Assembly (NCBI RefSeq): GCF_001613365.1
Contig: NZ_BDCF01000069.1
Location: 1 to 33,655, forward strand
Direction: 5' to 3'
Origin: Nocardia xishanensis NBRC 101358
GTDB taxonomy: Bacteria > Actinomycetota > Actinomycetes > Mycobacteriales > Mycobacteriaceae
Length of the DNA: 33,655 nt
Of the stretch, positions 8,177 through 15,671 are shown in pieces. The stretch's first letter is position 1. Every line of letters starts with the position of its first letter. The notes beneath the pieces are model-generated. The model did no database searches and had not been told where the DNA came from. It saw nothing but the letters and a program-made list of their open reading frames with translations. The translations under genes and the position numbers were made by a program.

Positions 8177-8178
8177 GG

Positions 8179-8208
8179 AATATAGTCCAGCCACCCTCCG
8201 TCTTGCAA
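8179..8208 (-). promoter_or_regulatory. Predicted promoter of the aldehyde dehydrogenase operon
   Basis: On the minus strand a TTGCAA -35 (8203-8208) and a TATATT -10 (8179-8184) are separated by 18 bp, unusually consensus-like for this GC-rich DNA. The predicted start point falls in operator copy B. This is a pattern match without experimental support. Confidence 0.55.
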
Positions 8209-8271
8209 GAACATGTTTCACTATTGGCGACCGGATCGCCGCGGGAACGGGCCGCGAATACCACCGATTCG

Positions 8272-8300
8272 TTGTCCCGATTCCCGAGCGCTGGTACTGT
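8272..8300 (+). promoter_or_regulatory. Predicted promoter of the P450 operon
   Basis: TTGTCC (8272-8277), a 17-bp spacer and TACTGT (8295-8300) on the plus strand. The -10 overlaps operator copy C. Weaker than the divergent promoter; only the geometry supports it. Confidence 0.4.
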
Positions 8301-8314
8301 CCAGACACATGTCC
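8297..8314 (+). promoter_or_regulatory. Operator copy C, upstream of the P450 gene
   Basis: CTGTCCAGACACATGTCC. Its last eleven bases are identical to copy A at the TetR start, and its first half is the TGTC-nn-GACA dyad. It lies 74 bp upstream of the P450 start and overlaps the predicted -10. Confidence 0.7.
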
Positions 8315-8388
8315 AGCTATGTGTCTTCGCGGACGGCGCCCGGCGCAGTCCAGCGCGAGAACTCGTTACGGATCAATCGGAGATCACC

Positions 8389-9591
8389 ATGACGGCAGCC
8401 TCGCTGGAACCGCTGACCTTCGACCCGTACGACTACCGCTTCCACGACGATCCGTACCCCACCTACCGGCGGCTGCGGGCCGAGGCGCCGCTCTACCACA
8501 ATCCCGACCTGGATTTCTGGGCGCTCTCCCGGCACGCCGACGTGACCGCCGGGTTCCGTGACGCGACCCGGCTCTCCAGCGCCAACGGCGTCTCGCTCGA
8601 TCCGGCCGCGTGGGGCCCGCACGCGCACCGGGTGATGTCGTTCCTCGCCATGGACGATCCGCGGCACATGCGGATGCGCAAGCTGGTCTACCGCGGCTTC
8701 ACGCCGCGCCGGGTCACGGAGATGGAAGACCGCATCCGCGAGATCACCCTCGGCTATCTGGAACCGGCGCTGGCGCGTGAAAGCTTCGACTGGATCGAGG
8801 ATTTCGCGGGCAAACTGCCGATGGACGTGATCTCGGAGCTGCTGGGCGTCCCGGAGCGGGACCGCGCCGAGATCCGCCGCCTCGCCGATCTCGTCGTCCA
8901 CCGCGAGGACGGCGTGCTCGACGTACCGCTGGCCGCGGTGGACGCCTCGCTCGAGCTGTTCGGCTACTACACCGACCTGGTCGCCGAGCGCCGCAATGCA
9001 CCCGGCGACGACCTCGTCTCCGCGCTGCTGGACGCCGACATCGACGGCGATCGGCTCAGCGATCAGGAGATCATCGGCTTCATGTTCCTGATGGTGGTCG
9101 CGGGCAACGAGACCACCACCAAACTGCTCGGCAACGCGCTGTACTGGGCGGCGCGCCATCCCGGCGAGTACGCGAAGGTGGCGGCCGACCCGGGCCTCGT
9201 GCCGGAGTGGGTGGAGGAGACGCTGCGCTACGACACCTCGAGCCAGATCGTCGCGCGCACCGCTGTCGTCGATCTCGACTACCACGGCGCGACGATCCCG
9301 GCGGGCGCGAAGGTGCTGCTGCTGATCGGTTCGGCCAACCGCGATTCCGCCGCCTTCGACGACGCCGACAGCTACCGCATCGACCGGCCGGACAAAGGCA
9401 AGCTCGCCAGTTTCGGCGCCGGCGTGCACTTCTGCCTCGGCGCGCACCTGGCGCGCCTGGAAGCCGGTGTGGCGCTTCGCGAATTCGCCGCCAGGGTGCC
9501 CGCCTACCGCGTCGTCGACAGCGGCATCGTGCGCGTGCACTCGACCAATGTCCGCGGCTTCGCCGCGCTTCCCCTAATCGTGGAGAAGTAG
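8389..9591 (+). CDS. Cytochrome P450
   Basis: 400-aa bacterial class I P450 monooxygenase, which hydroxylates a hydrophobic substrate using O2 and electrons from ferredoxin. Visible signatures are the I-helix oxygen-activation motif AGNETT (residues 238-243), the ExxR pair E277/R280 in EETLRYD, and the heme loop FGAGVHFCLGAHLAR with ligand Cys349. The ATG at 8389 has GGAG six to seven bases upstream and gives the usual N-terminus (FDPYDYRFHDDPYPTYRRLR); the frame is open upstream but contains no domain. No ferredoxin gene is adjacent, so redox partners must come from elsewhere. The stop is immediately followed by the SDR start, so the two are co-transcribed. Probably repressed through operator copy C. 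Subfamily and substrate are not assignable by eye. Confidence 0.97.
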   Translation: MTAASLEPLTFDPYDYRFHDDPYPTYRRLRAEAPLYHNPDLDFWALSRHADVTAGFRDATRLSSANGVSLDPAAWGPHAHRVMSFLAMDDPRHMRMRKLVYRGFTPRRVTEMEDRIREITLGYLEPALARESFDWIEDFAGKLPMDVISELLGVPERDRAEIRRLADLVVHREDGVLDVPLAAVDASLELFGYYTDLVAERRNAPGDDLVSALLDADIDGDRLSDQEIIGFMFLMVVAGNETTTKLLGNALYWAARHPGEYAKVAADPGLVPEWVEETLRYDTSSQIVARTAVVDLDYHGATIPAGAKVLLLIGSANRDSAAFDDADSYRIDRPDKGKLASFGAGVHFCLGAHLARLEAGVALREFAARVPAYRVVDSGIVRVHSTNVRGFAALPLIVEK

Positions 9592-10401
9592 ATGCCCCGT
9601 TACGAACCCCATCCCGCCCGCAGGCCATCGCTGATCGCGGGCGCCTCCTCCGGCATCGGCGCCGCGACCGCGCTCGCGCTCGCCGAGCTCGGTCATCCGG
9701 TCGCTCTCGGCGCGCGGCGCGTCGACCTCTGCGAGGAATTGGCGGCCAAGATTCGCGCCGACGGCGGCGCGGCCTTCGCGCACCGGCTCGACGTCACCGA
9801 CGCGGACTCGGTCGACGAGTTCGTCACCGCCGCCGAACGCGAGCTCGGTCCGACCGAGATCCTGGTGTCCGGCGCGGGCGACATCGAATTCTCGCTGGTG
9901 CAGGAAATGGATCCGGAACGGTTCCTGCGCCAGGTCGAGGTGCACCTGGTCGGCGCGCAGCGGCTAGTGCACCGCGTGCTGCCCGGCATGCTCGCCAGGC
10001 GGCGCGGTGACGTCGTGCTCATCGGGTCCGACTGCGCGCCCGAGCCGCGACCCCGCACCGGCGCCTACAGCGCGGCCAAGGCCGGGCTGGAGGCGATGGC
10101 GGTGCAGTTGCGAATGGAGTTGGAGGGCAGTGGTATTCGCGCCTCGGTGGTGCGGCCGGGCCCGACGCTGACCAATATGGGCATGAACTCGACACCGGAG
10201 GTCGTCGGACCGCTGCTCGAGGACTGGAAGGCGTGGGGTTTCGCCAGGCACCCGCACATGCTGCGAGCGAGCGACCTCGCCGCGGCGGTGCTCGCCGTCG
10301 TGACGGCGCCGCGCGGGGCGCACCTGGTGTTGGTCGAGGTGCAGCCGGAGGCGCCGCTGCGTGGAAAACAAGCGCCGCTGACTGATCACAGAGAACTCTA
10401 G
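9592..10401 (+). CDS. SDR family oxidoreductase
   Basis: 269-aa NAD(P)-dependent dehydrogenase. GASSGIG cofactor motif near residue 17; an Arg pair after beta-2 (ALGARRVD) that favours NADP(H); LDVTDADS; catalytic Ser in LIGSDCA; and YSAAK as Y-x-x-x-K. The usual NNAG is replaced by LVSGAG, an atypical but known variation. The ATG follows the P450 stop with no gap (TAGATG) and has GGAGAAG upstream, so it is translated with the P450. It probably acts on the hydroxylated product. The C-terminus (PLRGKQAPLTDHREL) lacks the usual DGG end. Confidence 0.93.
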   Translation: MPRYEPHPARRPSLIAGASSGIGAATALALAELGHPVALGARRVDLCEELAAKIRADGGAAFAHRLDVTDADSVDEFVTAAERELGPTEILVSGAGDIEFSLVQEMDPERFLRQVEVHLVGAQRLVHRVLPGMLARRRGDVVLIGSDCAPEPRPRTGAYSAAKAGLEAMAVQLRMELEGSGIRASVVRPGPTLTNMGMNSTPEVVGPLLEDWKAWGFARHPHMLRASDLAAAVLAVVTAPRGAHLVLVEVQPEAPLRGKQAPLTDHREL

Positions 10402-10408
10402 GTGCGAC

Positions 10409-10428
10409 AATAAGAACGTGTTCTAATT
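10409..10428 (+). promoter_or_regulatory. KstR-like dyad upstream of the GabD2-like gene
   Basis: Near-perfect inverted repeat AATAAGAAC-GT-GTTCTAATT (one mismatched pair in nine-base arms), 66 bp upstream of the dehydrogenase ATG. It differs at one position from TnnAACnnGTTnnA, the published motif of the cholesterol-catabolism repressor KstR. The resemblance is visible; binding by KstR is an inference, and other TetR proteins use similar sites. Confidence 0.5.
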
Positions 10429-10494
10429 CCATATCGAGGGACGCGCCAGGCGCACCGCGAGTGCGCGTCGCAATCGCACGCCTTGGAGACACCC

Positions 10495-12111
10495 ATGAGC
10501 ACAATCCACGCCACGGACGAGACGGTGGCGATCCGGACGGCGACGCTGCCGCCCCGGATCACGGCGGAACTGATCGCCCGCCTGACCGGCATGGTCGCCG
10601 CCGGTTCCGGCGCGAACGCCCGCCCGCCGTTCCTGATGACCGAGGTCTACACCGGCGCCCACGTCGGCGACCTGCCGCAATCCCGGCCGGAGGACATCAC
10701 CGAGGCCTTCGCCGTCGCCCGCGCGGCGCAGCGGGAGTGGGCGAGCTGGCCGCTGCGCCGCAGGCTCGCCGTCTTCGAGCGGGCGCACGAGCTGTTCCTG
10801 CGGGAGGGCGAGACGATCGCCGACCTCATCCAGATAGGCGCCGGCAAGACCCGGCGCATGGCGCTGGAGGAATCCTGCGACGTGCCGATGGTCATCAGCC
10901 ACTACCTGAAGACCGCGCGCCGGGTGCTGCGGCCACGGCGGCACGGCGGCCCGGTGCCGCTGGTCACCACCTCGTTCGAAGAACACCGGCCCAAAGGCGC
11001 GGTCGCGGTCATCGCGCCGTGGAATTTCCCCTTCGCCATCGCGATCTCCGATTCGGTGCCCGCGCTCATCGCGGGCAACGCCGTGGTGCTCAAGCCGGAC
11101 AACAAGACCGCGCTGTGCGCGCTGTTCGGCGTCGAGCTGCTGTATCGGGCGGGCTTGCCGCGCGGGCTGTTCCAGGTCGTCTGCGGCGCCGGTCCCGACG
11201 TCGGCCCGACACTGATCGGCGGCTCGGATTTCGTCATGTTCACCGGTTCCACCGCCACCGGACGGGTGGTCGGCGAACAGGCGGGCCGCAACCTCATCGG
11301 ATGCAGCCTCGAGCTCGGCGGCAAGAATCCGATGATCGTGCTGGACGACGCGAATCTCGACGACGCGATCGCGGGCGCGACGTTCGCGGCGTTCGGCAAC
11401 TCCGGCCAGGCCTGTATGCACATCGAGCGGATCTACGTGCACGAGCGGATCCACGACGAATTCCTGCGCCGCTTGGTCGCCGCCGCCGAGGAACTCGGTT
11501 CGAAGATCGGCGCCGCCTACGACTACGCGCCGGAATTCGGTTCGCTCGTCTCGGCCGACCAGCTGGCCAGGGTGGCCGAGCACGTGGACGACGCGCGCGC
11601 GAAGGGCGCCACCGTGCACACCGGCGGCCGGGCGCGGCCCGATATCGGACCCGCCTTCTACGAGCCGACCGTGCTGACCGGGGTCACCCCCGACATGGTC
11701 CACGCGAAGGCGGAGACCTTCGGGCCGGTGGTGAGCGTCTATCCGTTCCGCGACGAAGACGAGGCCGTCCGCCTCGCCAACGACACCGACTACGGGCTCA
11801 ATGCCAGTGTCTGGACGACCGATCTGGCTCGGGGCAGGCGCATCGCGGACCGGCTCGAGTCGGGCAACATCAATATCAACGACGGTTTCGTCGCCACCTA
11901 CTCCGCCAAGTCCACACCCTCGGGCGGGGTGAAGCAGTCCGGCGTCGGCAACCGGCACGGCGACCAAGGCCTGCTGAAGTACACCGACACGGTCAATATC
12001 GGCGTGGTGAGACTCCAGGTCTTGGCGGCCCGCGCCCGGCTGCCCTACGAGATGCAGGTCAAGACCACCCTCGCCACACTGCGGCTGATGCGGCGAACGC
12101 GCCTGCGCTGA
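10495..12111 (+). CDS. gabD2: Succinate-semialdehyde dehydrogenase (NADP+)-like, GabD2 family
   Basis: 538-aa aldehyde dehydrogenase. It has Asn177 (PWNF), Glu273 (LELGGKNPM) and nucleophile Cys307 (NSGQACMHIERIYV). The CMHIERIYV stretch, the VTTSFEEHRPKGAVAVIAPW entry, RPDIGPAFYEPTVLT and the long basic C-terminal tail resemble mycobacterial GabD2 (Rv1731), longer than ordinary SSADHs. It therefore probably oxidises succinic semialdehyde or a related omega-semialdehyde with NADP+. ATG with GGAG six bases upstream; a TTG four codons earlier is less likely. It is separated from the SDR gene by 93 bp holding a KstR-like dyad, so it may be regulated independently of the P450 operon. A GC-rich hairpin follows the stop. 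Confidence 0.88.
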   Translation: MSTIHATDETVAIRTATLPPRITAELIARLTGMVAAGSGANARPPFLMTEVYTGAHVGDLPQSRPEDITEAFAVARAAQREWASWPLRRRLAVFERAHELFLREGETIADLIQIGAGKTRRMALEESCDVPMVISHYLKTARRVLRPRRHGGPVPLVTTSFEEHRPKGAVAVIAPWNFPFAIAISDSVPALIAGNAVVLKPDNKTALCALFGVELLYRAGLPRGLFQVVCGAGPDVGPTLIGGSDFVMFTGSTATGRVVGEQAGRNLIGCSLELGGKNPMIVLDDANLDDAIAGATFAAFGNSGQACMHIERIYVHERIHDEFLRRLVAAAEELGSKIGAAYDYAPEFGSLVSADQLARVAEHVDDARAKGATVHTGGRARPDIGPAFYEPTVLTGVTPDMVHAKAETFGPVVSVYPFRDEDEAVRLANDTDYGLNASVWTTDLARGRRIADRLESGNININDGFVATYSAKSTPSGGVKQSGVGNRHGDQGLLKYTDTVNIGVVRLQVLAARARLPYEMQVKTTLATLRLMRRTRLR

Positions 12112-12128
12112 CCTGTCCCGGCCGCGCC

Positions 12129-12155
12129 GGACGGCCCTGCGCGCGGGGGCCGTCC
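12129..12155 (+). terminator. GC-rich hairpin after gabD2-like gene
   Basis: GGACGGCCC and GGGCCGTCC form a perfect 9-bp stem around a 9-base loop, and the stem extends outward with mismatches. It begins 17 bp after the stop. There is no T-tract, as is common for actinobacterial hairpins, so termination strength is uncertain. Confidence 0.5.
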
Positions 12156-12226
12156 GCCGCGCCGATCCGGTAGCGTGGCGCTCGGGGTGGACCCACCGAA
12201 TCACAGAATTGGCAGGTGCGAGACGA

Positions 12227-12718
12227 GTGAGCATTCGGGATATTCCGCTACAGACCCTGACCGGTGCGCCGACGACGCTGGCCGAACTGGCCGGTGACAA
12301 AGCGGTGCTGCTGGTCAACGTGGCGTCCAAATGCGGTCTGACGCCGCAGTATTCGGCGCTGGTCGAGCTGCAGCGGACCTACGGCGAGCGCGGATTCACC
12401 GTGATCGGCGTGCCGTGCAACCAGTTCATGGGCCAGGAACCCGGTTCCGCCGAGGAGATCCAGGAGTTCTGCTCCACCACCTACGGCGTCGACTTCCCGC
12501 TGCTGGAGAAGACCGAGGTGAACGGCGAGAACCGGCACCCGCTGTACCAGGAGCTGGTCGAGACCGCCGACGCCGAGGGCGCGGCGGGCGACATCCAGTG
12601 GAACTTCGAGAAGTTCCTCATCGACCGGGACGGCAAGGTGGCGGCACGGTTCCGTCCGACCGTGAAACCCGAAGACTCGACGGTGGTTTCGGCCATCGAA
12701 TCGGTGCTCGCGAGCTAG
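12227..12718 (+). CDS. Thiol glutathione peroxidase family protein
   Basis: 163-aa peroxidase that reduces hydroperoxides; bacterial cysteine forms normally use thioredoxin rather than glutathione. The peroxidatic Cys36 is in NVASKCGLTPQY; VIGVPCNQFMGQEPGS carries the Gln and the second conserved Cys; and IQWNFEKFLIDRDG supplies the Trp-Asn of the catalytic tetrad. No selenocysteine codon is present. The start taken is GTG at 12227 (VSIRDIPLQTLTG), which fits the family N-terminus; an in-frame TTG at 12209 would add six residues. It stands alone, convergent with the MerR gene (ends overlap by 4 bases), and may serve oxidative-stress defence. Confidence 0.94.
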   Translation: MSIRDIPLQTLTGAPTTLAELAGDKAVLLVNVASKCGLTPQYSALVELQRTYGERGFTVIGVPCNQFMGQEPGSAEEIQEFCSTTYGVDFPLLEKTEVNGENRHPLYQELVETADAEGAAGDIQWNFEKFLIDRDGKVAARFRPTVKPEDSTVVSAIESVLAS

Positions 12719-13659
12719 GGGCGAGTCGCCGGCACAGTTCTCAACGCCGCGGTGAACCAGTCGAAGATCCCGGCGAGTTCCTGCGGCGCGGGCCACCCGT
12801 TGACGGCGGCGACGAGCCGCCAATACCGCTCCACCCGTGCGTCGCTGGCGATCGTCAGCCGCTCCAGCAGCCAGCGGCGCAGCTCGGCGTCGTCGGCGCG
12901 GCCGAAGGTGCGGGCGTAGCGCGCGGTCAGCTCGTCGACCACCTCGGCCGCCTCCGGCGTGTCCGGAGCGGTGCCCGCGGCGAGCGCCGAGCCGACCAGG
13001 TCGCGGACGGCCTCGGTCAGTTCGTGGTGCAGTCCGGTGGTGTCGCCGTTCGCGCGCTCGCGCGCCTGGTATTCGGCCATCCGCCGCACGGCCGCGCGGA
13101 AATCCGCGTCCTGGGCGAGTTCCGCCAATTCCATCCAGGCTCGGACCTGGTTCGGCGCAGGATCTTCCGGCAGGTCGGGTACCGTCGCGCGAAGCAGTTC
13201 GACGAGCTCGGGATTCGCGTCGACACCACCGAAGGCATCGTCGACGAAGTCGTGGATGATCCTGCGGCGCTCGGCGTCGGTGAGCGTGGCCAGTCGGTGC
13301 ATGGTGTTCATCTCCTCGGTGTCGGTGGCCCGCTGCGCGACCGCGCGCAACACCGCTCGCCGCTGCCGCAGGATCCGGATCTGGAGGTCGAGTGCGTCGG
13401 CATGGGCCGCCGCCACCTCGGGCACGGTGCGTTCCCGCGCCAGCACCTGGCGCACGGTGTCCAGGTCGAGGCCGAGGGCGCGCAGGGTGCGGACCAGTTC
13501 CAGACGGGCGATGGCGTCGGAGTCGTAGCGGCGGAAGCCGTTCGGGCCGATGGCGGACGGCGCGACGATCCCTCGATCGGCGTAGAAGCGGATAGTCTTG
13601 ACCGTCAGGCCGGTGCGTCGCGCCACCGCGCCGATCGGGAGAAGCGTGTCGTCGTCCAT
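12715..13659 (-). CDS. MerR family transcriptional regulator with long C-terminal domain
   Basis: 314-aa regulator. The winged helix-turn-helix is at the N-terminus: LLPIGAVARRTGLTVKTIRFYADRGIV, then GFRRYDSDAIARLELVRTLRALGLDLDTV. A coiled dimerisation helix (about residues 80-120) is followed by about 190 mostly helical residues with no domain I recognise, where a ligand pocket would be expected. MerR proteins distort a promoter with a long spacer to activate it, often their own. The ATG at 13659 is chosen over upstream starts because the HTH normally begins at the N-terminus. A matching inverted repeat lies 18 bp upstream. The stop overlaps the peroxidase gene end by 4 bases on the opposite strand. 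Confidence 0.92.
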   Translation of the reverse strand: MDDDTLLPIGAVARRTGLTVKTIRFYADRGIVAPSAIGPNGFRRYDSDAIARLELVRTLRALGLDLDTVRQVLARERTVPEVAAAHADALDLQIRILRQRRAVLRAVAQRATDTEEMNTMHRLATLTDAERRRIIHDFVDDAFGGVDANPELVELLRATVPDLPEDPAPNQVRAWMELAELAQDADFRAAVRRMAEYQARERANGDTTGLHHELTEAVRDLVGSALAAGTAPDTPEAAEVVDELTARYARTFGRADDAELRRWLLERLTIASDARVERYWRLVAAVNGWPAPQELAGIFDWFTAALRTVPATRP

Positions 13660-13676
13660 GTCCGACAGCCTGGCGT

Positions 13677-13693
13677 CTCCCCTTGATGGAGAG
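13677..13693 (-). promoter_or_regulatory. MerR-type operator, probable autoregulatory site
   Basis: CTCTCC-ATCAA-GGGGAG inverted repeat with one mismatch, on the strand of the MerR gene and 18 bp before its start. CTCCCCTT-type arms are typical of drug-responsive MerR regulators such as BmrR and TipA, which bind within their own promoter. Inferred from position and symmetry. Confidence 0.5.
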
Positions 13694-13715
13694 GCAAGTC
13701 GGGAATCCGGCGCGT

Positions 13716-15668
13716 TCAACTCAGGGGCGCGGTGTGCCACCAATCCATGAATTCCTCTTGGGTGGCGATGAACCCGACGCTGTACATCAGGAAGTTCTCC
13801 CGCTTCTTGGCGCCGGAGAACACGGTGATCATGCGCGGGCGCTTGGCGGCGGGGTGGCCGTCGAGCAGGTAGTTCGTATAAGTCTCGCCGCCGTGCTTTG
13901 CGGTGGAGCGGGTGTTGTCCGGCAACGAGCCGACGGCGGCCTGCACGTCCTCCGGCGAGCGGTAGACGAACAGCTCGTAGCTCGCTTTGTTCGGTCCGCC
14001 GAAGCAGTACCAGTACGCGGTCCAGCTGCCGAAATCCGGTGCGCCCGCGTCCATCGCGTTCGCCGATCCCTCCGGCTTGGCGAAGCAGGTGGCTCCGTTG
14101 TACCCGGGTCCGGTGTGCACGATGTTGTCCTTGTCCACCTCGGGGGTCATGCCGGGGAACGCCTTGCTGATCGACGCGATGTCGTCCACAAGAGAGTCGG
14201 ACTCGTCGTGTTTCTTAGTGTTGGTGGGCGCCGCGGTGGTCTTCGCGGGTCGCTGAGTGGACGGCGACGGCTCGACGGTGGTCGTCGGTGCGGCGGTGAT
14301 GCCCGGCTCGGACCCGCGGTCGACGATCACCGCTGTCACAGCGAGAATCGCGAGCGCGGCGCCCACGGCGACGCCGATCATCGGCGTGCGGCGCGATCGG
14401 CGGGAGGCCGCCTGTCCGCGGCGGCGGCCGTGCGGTTGCGCGGCGTGTCCGCCCGCCTGGTTCGAATGTGCCTGTGCCCCAGGCGAACCCGGCGCGTGAC
14501 CCGTGCCGCTGTGTGCGGATGACGGCTGCCGAGCGCCGGCAGATGCGCCGAACGCGTCCGCTCCGGCTTCACCCGGACCGAACGCCGTGGATCGCGGCGG
14601 ATACTCCTGCCATGACCCGTGCTCGTCCCGCGCGCGGGACGAGGAATCCTGGCCGTGCGTGCGCGCAGCCGTGCGATACCCGGGACCGGTGGTCGGCGCG
14701 GGTCCCGGGGCCACGGACGGAGCCGGGTATCCGGACGTCGTCGGCGGGGTCGGACTCCACTGCGGCGCTGCCGCCTGCGGCCACGCGCCCGCGCCGCTGC
14801 CGAACCCGTTGTCCGCCAGCGGAAAAGGACCGGACGCGGGTCCGCCGAACGCCCGTCGCGCCGCCTCGGCGAACTCCGCGCACGAGTCGAAGCGGTCGTC
14901 AGGGCGCTTGGCGAGCGCGCGCGACAGCACCGCGTCCAGCGCGAGCGGCAAACCCGGCCGGACGGTGCTCAACCGCGGCGGCGGCTGCTGCATGTGCCCC
15001 TGAATGACCGCGACCGGGTTGCTCGCCTCGAACGGCACGGTTCCGGTCAGCGTCCGAAATAGGGTGCACGCCAGCGAATACTGGTCCGAGCGGTGATCGA
15101 GCACCGCGCCGGAGAGTTGCTCCGGCGAGGCGAAAGCCAATGTGGCGGTGAAGGTTCCGGTCTGCGTCAGCTTGCCGGTGTCGTCGCGGAAACGGGCGAT
15201 GCCGAAGTCGGTGAGGAACACCCGTTCCAGCCCGCCCTCGGCCCGCTCCAGCAAGATGTTGGCCGGCTTCACATCCCGGTGCAGCACGCCCTTGCCGTGC
15301 GCGAAGTCGAGCGCCTTCGCGGTCTCGGCGACGATCTGCACCGCGCGCTGCGGCGGCAGCGCGCGGGCGTCCAGCGACGCCGCGTCGACGCCGTCGACGT
15401 ACTGCATGGAGATCCACAGCTGCTCGCCTTCGACACCGCGGTCGAACACGGTGACGATGTTCGGGTGGTCGAGCTGGGCGACGAGATCGGCCTCTCGCTC
15501 GAACCTGGCCCGAATCTCGGTGTCGAAGAACAGCTCTCGATTGAGCAGCTTCAACGCCGTCCATCGCGGCAATCGCGGATGCCGCGCCAGGTACACCGAA
15601 CCCATGCCCCCGCGCCCGAGCAGGCGTTCGACGGTGTACCCGGCGAAAACCGAGCCGTTGTCAAGCAT
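13716..15668 (-). CDS. Transmembrane Ser/Thr protein kinase 1 of tandem array
   Basis: 650-aa Hanks-type receptor kinase. The cytoplasmic kinase domain spans about residues 10-270: P-loop GRGGMGSVY (18-26), Lys40 (TALKLL), HRDVKPANILL (from 120), DFG (144-146), a Thr-rich activation loop (TQTGTFTATLAFASPEQ) and DHRSDQYSLACTLF. A Pro/Gly/Ser linker follows, then a membrane helix (about 429-452). A Thr/Pro-rich spacer leads to an extracytoplasmic domain (about 499-650). It has two cysteines (528, 555) in GYNGATC and WYCFGG and ends with the terminal motif DWWHTAPLS. I recognise no named sensor family in it; it is paralogous to that of the next kinase. It starts 3 bp after the upstream kinase stop, so the two are surely co-transcribed. 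Confidence 0.96.
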   Translation of the reverse strand: MLDNGSVFAGYTVERLLGRGGMGSVYLARHPRLPRWTALKLLNRELFFDTEIRARFEREADLVAQLDHPNIVTVFDRGVEGEQLWISMQYVDGVDAASLDARALPPQRAVQIVAETAKALDFAHGKGVLHRDVKPANILLERAEGGLERVFLTDFGIARFRDDTGKLTQTGTFTATLAFASPEQLSGAVLDHRSDQYSLACTLFRTLTGTVPFEASNPVAVIQGHMQQPPPRLSTVRPGLPLALDAVLSRALAKRPDDRFDSCAEFAEAARRAFGGPASGPFPLADNGFGSGAGAWPQAAAPQWSPTPPTTSGYPAPSVAPGPAPTTGPGYRTAARTHGQDSSSRARDEHGSWQEYPPRSTAFGPGEAGADAFGASAGARQPSSAHSGTGHAPGSPGAQAHSNQAGGHAAQPHGRRRGQAASRRSRRTPMIGVAVGAALAILAVTAVIVDRGSEPGITAAPTTTVEPSPSTQRPAKTTAAPTNTKKHDESDSLVDDIASISKAFPGMTPEVDKDNIVHTGPGYNGATCFAKPEGSANAMDAGAPDFGSWTAYWYCFGGPNKASYELFVYRSPEDVQAAVGSLPDNTRSTAKHGGETYTNYLLDGHPAAKRPRMITVFSGAKKRENFLMYSVGFIATQEEFMDWWHTAPLS

Positions 15669-15671
15669 GCG

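Noticed and set aside
10423..12330. 635-codon open frame on the minus strand opposite gabD2
   Set aside because: It is a shadow of strong G/C third-position bias: it lies wholly over a gene with intact aldehyde dehydrogenase motifs, and its translation is low-complexity with no domain.
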